Position numbers and translations under genes: made by a program. Of a DNA stretch of 11,088 nt, positions 6,510-11,088 are shown in pieces. Below the pieces are notes generated by a model, which saw only the letters and a list, made by a program, of their open reading frames with translations, was not told the DNA's origin and ran no database searches. The first letter of the stretch is position 1. Each line of letters starts with the position of its first letter. Source of the DNA: JBCCRH01 sp039208045 (lineage in GTDB: Bacteria > Bacteroidota > Bacteroidia > Chitinophagales > Saprospiraceae); NCBI GenBank assembly GCA_039208045.1, contig JBCCRH010000186.1, positions 1 through 11,088 of the forward strand, written 5' to 3'.

Positions 6510-7223
6510 ATGGCTATCAAGTACAAAAGAATCCTGCTCAAACTTAGCGGAGAATCCTTAATGGGGGAGCAAAATTTTGGGATTTCGCCCCACATGCTCC
6601 AACACTATGCAGAACAAATTAAAGAACTAATAGAAGCAGGGGTAGAGGTAGCTATAGTAATTGGAGGCGGTAATATCTTCAGAGGTTTACAAGCAGGTGC
6701 CGCAGGTATTGAGCGAGTACAAGGGGACTATATGGGTATGATGGCGACGGTTATCAATGGGATGGCTATTCAAAGTGCGCTGGAAGGAAAGGGTGTCTAC
6801 TCCAGGCTCATCTCGGCTATCGAAATGAAGCAAATCGCAGAGCCTTATATCCGTCGTCGGGCCATTCGCCATTTAGAAAAAGGTAGAGTGGTCATTTTTT
6901 CAGCAGGTACGGGAAGTCCCTACTTCACCACCGATTCTGCTGCCGCCCTGCGCGCCAACGAGATCAACGCAGAGGTCATCCTAAAAGGAACGCGCGTGGA
7001 TGGTATTTATACCGCTGATCCAGAAAAGGACCCCACTGCAACTAAATTTGATACCATTAGCTTCGCCAAAGTCATCAGCCTAGGCCTTAGTGTAATGGAT
7101 ATGACTGCCTTTACGCTCTGCCAAGAAAATAATCTCCCTATCATCGTCTTTGACATCAATAAGCGCGAGAATCTCCGCCGGATCATCCAAGGCGAGCGCG
7201 TGGGAACCTTGGTGGAGGGGTAG
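6510..7223 (+). CDS. pyrH: UMP kinase
   Basis: This bacterial-type UMP kinase of the amino-acid-kinase fold converts UMP to UDP with ATP. The family is hexameric and is typically activated by GTP and inhibited by UTP. It has 237 aa, a normal length. Motifs are KRILLKLSGESL (6-17), the phosphate loop VIGGGNIFRG (50-59), GDYMGMMATVINGMAIQ (72-88), GTGSPYFTTDSAAALRA (133-149), GTRVDGIYTADPEKDP (160-175) and MDMTAFTLC (196-204). It sits after tsf as in many bacteria, but it has its own promoter and is followed by a convergent comF and not by frr (ribosome recycling factor), its common neighbour. Confidence 0.97.
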   Translation: MAIKYKRILLKLSGESLMGEQNFGISPHMLQHYAEQIKELIEAGVEVAIVIGGGNIFRGLQAGAAGIERVQGDYMGMMATVINGMAIQSALEGKGVYSRLISAIEMKQIAEPYIRRRAIRHLEKGRVVIFSAGTGSPYFTTDSAAALRANEINAEVILKGTRVDGIYTADPEKDPTATKFDTISFAKVISLGLSVMDMTAFTLCQENNLPIIVFDINKRENLRRIIQGERVGTLVEG

Positions 7224-7236
7224 GGAAGTGGTTTGG

Positions 7237-7297
7237 GAGTTTAGGGGTTTTGGAGTTGAGGAGTGTATCATTCCTAAACCCCTCAACTCTTAAACTC
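7237..7297. repeat. Imperfect inverted repeat in the convergent pyrH/comF gap
   Basis: GAGTTTA (7237-7243) pairs with TAAACTC (7291-7297), and GAGTTGAGG (7253-7261) pairs with CCTCAACTC (7281-7289), with an unpaired G/T-rich stretch (7244-7252) on one side. The left arm is built from alternating GAGTT, TTTAGGGG and TTGAGG words. It occupies most of the 88 bp between the two converging stop codons and may act as a two-way terminator, although neither side has a clean T run. Confidence 0.5.
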
Positions 7298-7311
7298 TTC
7301 AACTATTTACC

Positions 7312-8016
7312 CTAATGCTTTACCATTGCAATAGTCGCCATGCTGATTTTCACGTCTTTTGCTTCCTGTAAGCGCAGGGCGCAGGCTTCGAGGGTAGCGC
7401 CAGTGGTGAGCACATCATCTACCAGTAGAATATGTTTTCCGTCGATATGGGCTTTGGGGTGTAGTTGGAAGGCTTCCATGACATTTTGAAAGCGTTCGAT
7501 TCGTGCCTTGTGGGTTTGGGAGCTAGTGTATTTTTTTCGGATAAGAATATCTTTTCTCATGGGGATGCCCAAGCTGCTAGAGATGCCTTCGGCAAAGGAG
7601 TCACTTTGGTTGTAGCCTCGTTGTCGTTGCTTTTTAGGGTGGAGCGGTACTGGTACGACGTAGTCTACCTGATTGTAAGGGTGGGTGCTGACTACTTGTT
7701 GCCCAAACCACGCTCCAATTTGCACGCCAATATCTTTTCGGCCCTTGTATTTTAGCTGGTGTACCAATTGCTGTACTTTTCCACCTTGGACAAAGTGATA
7801 GTAAGCAGCAGCTCCCTCCAAAGGGATACGGCCCCAAAAACATTGGGTAAAGGGATTTTCTGGATATTTATGGTAGTCTGTTTTGGGGAGTTTTAGACTG
7901 CAGTGTAGGCAAATGATATTGTTCTTTGCTGGGGCACGCTCCGCGCAAGCCGGGCAGAGGTTAGGATAAACCAGGTCGAAGATGGGGAGTACCCAATTTT
8001 GGATGAATTGTCGCAT
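7312..8016 (-). CDS. comF: ComF family phosphoribosyltransferase-like protein
   Basis: This is a ComF/GntX-type protein of 234 aa when started at the ATG at 8016. It has an N-terminal four-cysteine zinc-binding motif (CPAC 21-24 and CLHC 36-39) and a C-terminal PRTase domain with VPVPLHPKKQRQRGYNQS (121-138) and the PRPP-binding loop ILLVDDVLTTGATL (196-209). In naturally competent bacteria ComF is needed for uptake or processing of transforming DNA; the substrate of the PRTase domain is not settled. In-frame starts further upstream (ATG 8082, TTG 8103) would add residues across a terminator-like hairpin (8042-8079) and are unlikely. Nearest gene upstream on the same strand is htrA. Confidence 0.93.
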   Translation of the reverse strand: MRQFIQNWVLPIFDLVYPNLCPACAERAPAKNNIICLHCSLKLPKTDYHKYPENPFTQCFWGRIPLEGAAAYYHFVQGGKVQQLVHQLKYKGRKDIGVQIGAWFGQQVVSTHPYNQVDYVVPVPLHPKKQRQRGYNQSDSFAEGISSSLGIPMRKDILIRKKYTSSQTHKARIERFQNVMEAFQLHPKAHIDGKHILLVDDVLTTGATLEACALRLQEAKDVKISMATIAMVKH

Positions 8017-8041
8017 AAGGGAATAAGGGGTTGAATGGGTG

Positions 8042-8079
8042 AAAACAAAAAACGTCTGCCTTAAAGAGCAAGACAGACG
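8042..8079 (-). terminator. Minus-strand intrinsic terminator between htrA and comF
   Basis: Read on the minus strand, CGTCTG (8079-8074) pairs with CAGACG (8058-8053), extended inside by three more pairs after one mismatch, and is followed directly by a six-T run (8052-8047), one G and four more Ts. It lies about 150 nt beyond the htrA stop and only 26 nt before the comF ATG. It most likely ends htrA transcription, but its position could also let it regulate comF. Confidence 0.7.
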
Positions 8080-8121
8080 CATCAAAACAAAACGAAAAAC
8101 CAACTTTAAACAATTCTTACG

Positions 8122-8144
8122 CCGCCTGAGGCGGATATTTTTTT
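8122..8144 (+). terminator. Plus-strand terminator-like hairpin
   Basis: CCGCC (8122-8126), loop TGA, GGCGG (8130-8134), then ATA and a seven-T run (8138-8144). On the plus strand this has the form of an intrinsic terminator, yet no plus-strand gene lies upstream until pyrH, nearly 900 bp away beyond comF. It may block antisense transcription toward htrA, or be a short dispersed palindrome. Confidence 0.4.
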
Positions 8145-8229
8145 CTTATGCCAACAATTTGTTAATTAAAAAAACTGCCCCATTTTGCCATTTGTTGTAT
8201 AGGCATTAGTTAAGGTATTCTTAAAAGGA

Positions 8230-9375
8230 CTATCCTGCCTTCAAGGTGACAGGTATAGACATGTTCTCTCCTCTCCGGTTAACGATTACTTGTAGTACGT
8301 CGCCTACTTTTGCGCGGCCTACAATCTCCTGTAAATCAGGTACGGTTTTGATTTCTTTTCCATCTACCTGTACGATAATATCTTTGGGTAAGAGCCCTGC
8401 ATATTGTGCGGAACCACCATCTTGGAGGTTATCAATGACCACTCCTTGACTGATGCTTACCCCTAATTCTGTTGCTGCTTCACTATCTAGTTCATAGATT
8501 TTGATACCTAAAAAAGCCCTTTGGAAGCTTCCATATTCGATAATATCATCTACAATTCGCTTTACCAGATTAATAGGAATAGCAAAGGAGTAGCCTTGAA
8601 AAGAGCCTGTCTTCGTTGCAATAGCAGTATTGATTCCCAGTAGTCTTCCTTCAGCATCCACTAAGGCTCCACCACTATTGCCCGGGTTAACAGCAGCATC
8701 AGTTTGTATGAACGCCTCTATGGCATCCTCGCCGCCCAGCATTTGTAGGCTTCTGCCTTTGGCACTGATAATTCCTGCCGTTACAGTGGAGGTTAGGTCA
8801 AATGGATTACCCACTGCAAGTACCCATTCTCCAATGGAAGCTTTATCCGAATCTGCTAACTGTAAGGTGGATAGGTTATTAGCCTCAATTTTAAGAACGG
8901 CAAGATCACCTTTAGGATAGCGGCCTACAATGGTAGCTTCTAAGGTTCGATTATCGAAAAGAGTTACCTCCACTTGATCGGCGAACTCTACCACGTGATT
9001 ATTCGTAATAATATAGCCATCAGTAGCATAAATGACACCAGACCCTGTACCTTTTTTGGGACCATCAAAAGGATTGCCAAAGAAAAAATCATCTCCAAAG
9101 AAAAAATTGAACGGATTATCACTTTCTTGTTGGCGCTCGCTACCTTTTGCGGAAGCAGAAATATGAACCACCGCAGGAGTAGAGGTCGCTGCGGCTTCTT
9201 TAAAGTCAAAAGGAACAGCGTTGGTTGTTGCACTGACGTTTAGATTACGAATAGGTACAGCTTGTCCGGCCTGTTGGGTAAATGGAGCAGGGGAAGGAGA
9301 AATAAAATAGATGCCTGCTAGCATACATAGGCCACCAGCCATACCTGCTATCATGTAGGAGAAAAACTTTTTCAT
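8230..9375 (-). CDS. htrA: HtrA/Deg-family serine protease with one PDZ domain
   Basis: This predicted envelope quality-control protease has 381 aa. An N-terminal hydrophobic segment (about 4-26) looks like a signal anchor; it has no lipobox before Cys17. The trypsin-like domain carries the full triad: His127 in TNNHVV, Asp157 in GDLAVLKI and Ser234 in NPGNSGGAL. A single PDZ domain follows (about 285-380). One PDZ plus a membrane anchor resembles DegS in layout, whereas most DegP-like proteins have two PDZ domains and are longer. A Phe-, Asp- and Gly-rich loop (88-103) lies before the first protease strands, where family members have a variable regulatory loop. It is followed by the terminator at 8042-8079. 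No strong -33/-7 promoter is visible upstream; the best candidate (CAATTTTG near 9405) lacks a -33 box. Confidence 0.95.
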   Translation of the reverse strand: MKKFFSYMIAGMAGGLCMLAGIYFISPSPAPFTQQAGQAVPIRNLNVSATTNAVPFDFKEAAATSTPAVVHISASAKGSERQQESDNPFNFFFGDDFFFGNPFDGPKKGTGSGVIYATDGYIITNNHVVEFADQVEVTLFDNRTLEATIVGRYPKGDLAVLKIEANNLSTLQLADSDKASIGEWVLAVGNPFDLTSTVTAGIISAKGRSLQMLGGEDAIEAFIQTDAAVNPGNSGGALVDAEGRLLGINTAIATKTGSFQGYSFAIPINLVKRIVDDIIEYGSFQRAFLGIKIYELDSEAATELGVSISQGVVIDNLQDGGSAQYAGLLPKDIIVQVDGKEIKTVPDLQEIVGRAKVGDVLQVIVNRRGENMSIPVTLKAG

Positions 9376-9544
9376 TATTGTTGATACTTTTTTAAACGGG
9401 AAAGGGTTACAAAATTGGAGTAAAAACCATTGACTTTTAACTTACTGAAAAATAACTTACAGATCAATACCATTGTTAATACGGTAATTTTCTTTAACAG
9501 GAGTTTAACGCCAGTAATGAGGCCATAAAAATCATAGCGACTCG

Positions 9545-10192
9545 ATGACACAACAATCTGATTTTTTTTCGTTTCTTAGTCCAGATATTAAGATTTATGA
9601 GATGAAAAGCCATTTGGAGGTACAAGAAAAGATCATCGCACATTTGCAACCAGAGACAGCGCTAGAACGCCAGTTGCTACATGAACAGGTCTTTCTGGAA
9701 GGATTACAGTGGGGGGTTCCGAGGTATGGACATCCAGAAGGAGAAATTTATAAACATGTCAAAGAAGTTAATGATAATATAGACCGCCTAACGATTGATG
9801 CTGCCACACGCACGAAACTACGTATCATATCCTTTGCACACGATACCTTTAAGCATATAGAAGATAAACGCAGACCGCGAGACTGGTCCAAGCATCATGG
9901 GATATTAGCCCGTCGATTCATGGAGTCCTTTTTGGATGATGAACTTCTTTTGAACATCATCGAATTACATGACGAAGCGTACTATTGTTGGCGTATGATT
10001 AAGTTGTATCAGCAAGTAGAAAAAGGGCAGAAGCGCCTCCAATTCCTATTCTCGAAGGTGGAAGGAGGGATACAGTTGTTTTACCTCTTCTTTAAGTGTG
10101 ATACGCTTACGGGCGACAAGAATCTTGCTCCCCTTAAATGGTTTGAAAGCTCTATTGCTGGCATTGAACTAACGGAATTATCGCCGAAATAA
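9545..10192 (+). CDS. HD-domain protein, predicted metal-dependent phosphohydrolase
   Basis: I do not recognise this 215-aa protein by name. Its residues fit the HD superfamily: His71 (IYKHVKEV), the His99-Asp100 pair (IISFAHDTFKH), His117-His118 (SKHHGILARRF), His142-Asp143 (IIELHDEAYY) and a late Asp186 (FKCDTLTGDK). That spacing matches the H...HD...H...H...D metal-binding pattern, so a nucleotide or phosphate-ester hydrolase is plausible, but no substrate can be inferred. No signal peptide or membrane segment is seen. It is divergent from htrA across 169 bp and ends before its own terminator, so it appears to be a single-gene unit. The start is ATG at 9545; no strong promoter match lies upstream, only a poor one (TTG 9430-9432, then TAACTTAC at 9453). 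Confidence 0.7.
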   Translation: MTQQSDFFSFLSPDIKIYEMKSHLEVQEKIIAHLQPETALERQLLHEQVFLEGLQWGVPRYGHPEGEIYKHVKEVNDNIDRLTIDAATRTKLRIISFAHDTFKHIEDKRRPRDWSKHHGILARRFMESFLDDELLLNIIELHDEAYYCWRMIKLYQQVEKGQKRLQFLFSKVEGGIQLFYLFFKCDTLTGDKNLAPLKWFESSIAGIELTELSPK

Positions 10193-10223
10193 AGTCCAGA
10201 GAATCAGATTCTTGCACTACTCG

Positions 10224-10248
10224 TTATTGCTGCCGCAATAATTTTTTT
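10224..10248 (+). terminator. Intrinsic terminator of the HD-domain gene
   Basis: A perfect 7-bp stem, TTATTGC (10224-10230) with GCAATAA (10235-10241), has a TGCC loop and is followed by seven Ts (10242-10248). It lies about 30 nt after the stop codon and separates this gene from the sigma factor gene. Confidence 0.8.
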
Positions 10249-10279
10249 CTACGCACGGAACTTTTTTTTGAGTCATCCA

Positions 10280-10312
10280 GTTGGTTGAGCTGGAAAGGAG
10301 GCGTACAATTTG
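10280..10312 (+). promoter_or_regulatory. Possible promoter of the sigma factor gene
   Basis: GTTG (10280-10283) is followed after 20 bp by TACAATTTG (10304-10312), which is the -7 consensus with one extra base between TA and TTTG. It lies after the upstream terminator and gives a start near 10318, about 30 nt before the preferred ATG. The inserted base makes this only a candidate. Confidence 0.35.
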
Positions 10313-10349
10313 GAAGCCTTAAGTGGGAAAAAAATTAATATCTTTACCC

Positions 10350-10943
10350 ATGATAACGATGACTCAGGATCAATCTACAAAACGGCAGGAGAGAATCTTC
10401 AATGAGGAGTTTCTTCCACAAATTGATGCGTTGTACACCTTCGCCTATCACCTTACGTACAATGAGGAAGATGCTAATGATTTAGTGCAGGAGACCTACT
10501 TGAAGGCTTTTCGATTTATTGAAAAGTATATAGCGGGCACAAATGCGAAGGCTTGGTTGTTTAAGATTTTGAAAAATGCGTTTATCAACCAATACCGCAA
10601 AAAAAGTAAGCAGCCTACCCAGGTAGATTACGAAGAAATCATTAACTACCACGACGAGGAAGATACCAACTATTCTAGCTATCTCGACCTGCGGGAAGAG
10701 ATGTTTCAGGATATGATGGGCGATGAGGTAACGAATGCTATCAATGCATTGCCGGTGGATTTCAGGGTGGTTATCCTCCTATGCGATGTCGAAGGCTTTA
10801 CCTATGAGGAAATTTCCAAAATATTGGATATTCCGATAGGTACCGTGCGATCGAGATTGCACCGGGCACGGAATATGCTCAAAGAGCAATTGAAGGCATA
10901 TGCTGCCACACTTGGTTACAAGGACAAGAGATCGAAAGAATAA
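10350..10943 (+). CDS. RNA polymerase sigma factor, ECF (sigma-70 family)
   Basis: This is a two-domain ECF sigma factor of 197 aa from the ATG at 10350. Sigma region 2 spans about 21-86, with EEDANDLVQETYLKAFRFIE (39-58) and NAKAWLFKILKNAFINQYRK (65-84). Region 4 (about 124-183) ends in the helix-turn-helix TYEEISKILDIPIGTVRSRL (151-170) followed by HRAR. The linker is acidic (93-118). The sequence closely resembles an ECF sigma factor found across Bacteroidota. An in-frame GTG (10323) lies upstream, but its extension reads through A-rich leader; ATG 10359 is an equally possible start. No anti-sigma gene follows: a terminator begins 9 nt after the stop codon, so regulation by a linked anti-sigma factor is not indicated. 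Confidence 0.93.
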   Translation: MITMTQDQSTKRQERIFNEEFLPQIDALYTFAYHLTYNEEDANDLVQETYLKAFRFIEKYIAGTNAKAWLFKILKNAFINQYRKKSKQPTQVDYEEIINYHDEEDTNYSSYLDLREEMFQDMMGDEVTNAINALPVDFRVVILLCDVEGFTYEEISKILDIPIGTVRSRLHRARNMLKEQLKAYAATLGYKDKRSKE

Positions 10944-10952
10944 AACAAATTT

Positions 10953-11010
10953 AGGCCTTCATTCTAGTAAACTTACTATTTAGTGGTTTCCATGAGTGAA
11001 GGCCTTTTTT
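10953..11010 (+). terminator. Terminator of the sigma factor gene
   Basis: AGGCCTTCA (10953-10961) pairs with TGAAGGCCT (10997-11005), a perfect 9-bp stem, and a six-T run ends at 11010. The 35-nt loop contains a second small stem, TAGTAA (10965-10970) with TTACTA (10973-10978). Confidence 0.8.
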
Positions 11011-11012
11011 AT

Positions 11013-11067
11013 GTATACTGACGATTAACTGGTTTGCCACATGCAAACCAGTTAATGTGCAGTATAC
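11013..11067. repeat. Long hairpin after the sigma factor terminator
   Basis: An inner perfect 14-bp inverted repeat, ATTAACTGGTTTGC (11024-11037) with GCAAACCAGTTAAT (11043-11056) around CACAT, is extended by an outer 8-bp pair, GTATACTG (11013-11020) with CAGTATAC (11060-11067), across a 3-by-3 internal loop. Total paired length is 22 bp. No T run follows on the plus strand, so it is not an ordinary second terminator for the sigma gene. It lies at the window edge, so its other context is unseen. Confidence 0.75.
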
Positions 11068-11088
11068 CGCGTACCGCGTCACGCGGTA
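11065..11088. repeat. GC-rich tandem and inverted repeat at the window edge
   Basis: TACCGCG occurs twice in tandem (11065-11071 and 11072-11078), and the second copy forms an inverted repeat, TACCGC (11072-11077) with GCGGTA (11083-11088), around GTCAC. The base composition differs sharply from the AT-rich sequence just before it. The repeat reaches the last base of the window and may continue. Confidence 0.55.

Noticed and set aside
8017..8103. Extended N terminus of comF
   Set aside because: It would translate through a terminator hairpin; the ATG at 8016 puts the zinc-finger cysteines at the usual place.
10323..10349. GTG start for the sigma factor
   Set aside because: It adds nine residues from A-rich leader sequence with no family support; two ATG codons follow close to the conserved region.
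11013..11067. Integron attC site
   Set aside because: The arms do not match the expected core-site consensus (GTTRRRY and its partner) and no integrase is seen.

Overview
This window looks like chromosomal housekeeping DNA from a member of the Bacteroidota. A Saprospiria-type (Lewinella-like) lineage is my best guess, but that is inference. The evidence is: Bacteroidota-style promoters (TTG or TTTG near -33, then about 20 bp, then TAnnTTTG near -7) upstream of fni, rplM and pyrH; weak or absent Shine-Dalgarno sequences; a class II HMG-CoA reductase next to a type 2 IPP isomerase; and an ECF sigma factor that closely resembles the one widely conserved in this phylum.

Layout. Positions 1-282 hold REP/REPIN-like palindromic repeats, the last of which runs into the 3' end of a kinase gene. 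On the minus strand, 217-3622 is a three-gene isoprenoid operon read fni, mvaA, GHMP kinase, with a stop/start overlap and an 8-nt gap. A 276-bp divergent region carries a promoter for each direction. On the plus strand, 3899-6393 is rplM-rpsI-rpsB-tsf, closed by a strong terminator that touches the pyrH promoter; pyrH follows (6510-7223). A repeat-rich convergent gap separates pyrH from comF (minus, 7312-8016). Upstream of comF lie a minus-strand terminator and an htrA-type membrane-anchored protease gene (minus, 8230-9375). A divergent plus-strand gene for an HD-domain protein (9545-10192) ends at a terminator, and then comes an ECF sigma factor gene (10350-10943) with its own terminator. 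The window ends in a long hairpin and a short GC-rich repeat that runs to the edge.

How the genes work together. mvaA makes mevalonate, the GHMP kinase is likely to phosphorylate a mevalonate intermediate, and fni interconverts IPP and DMAPP, so the first operon feeds isoprenoid synthesis (quinones, carotenoids, lipid carriers). The second block supplies ribosomal proteins uL13, uS9 and uS2 and the elongation factor EF-Ts, followed by UMP kinase for pyrimidine nucleotides. HtrA and the ECF sigma factor suggest envelope or stress functions, but nothing in the sequence links them.

I found no convincing undescribed multi-gene system. The most interesting signals are the repeat-derived C-terminal tail of the kinase, the REPIN-like element beside it, the long terminal hairpin, and the terminator lying directly before comF.
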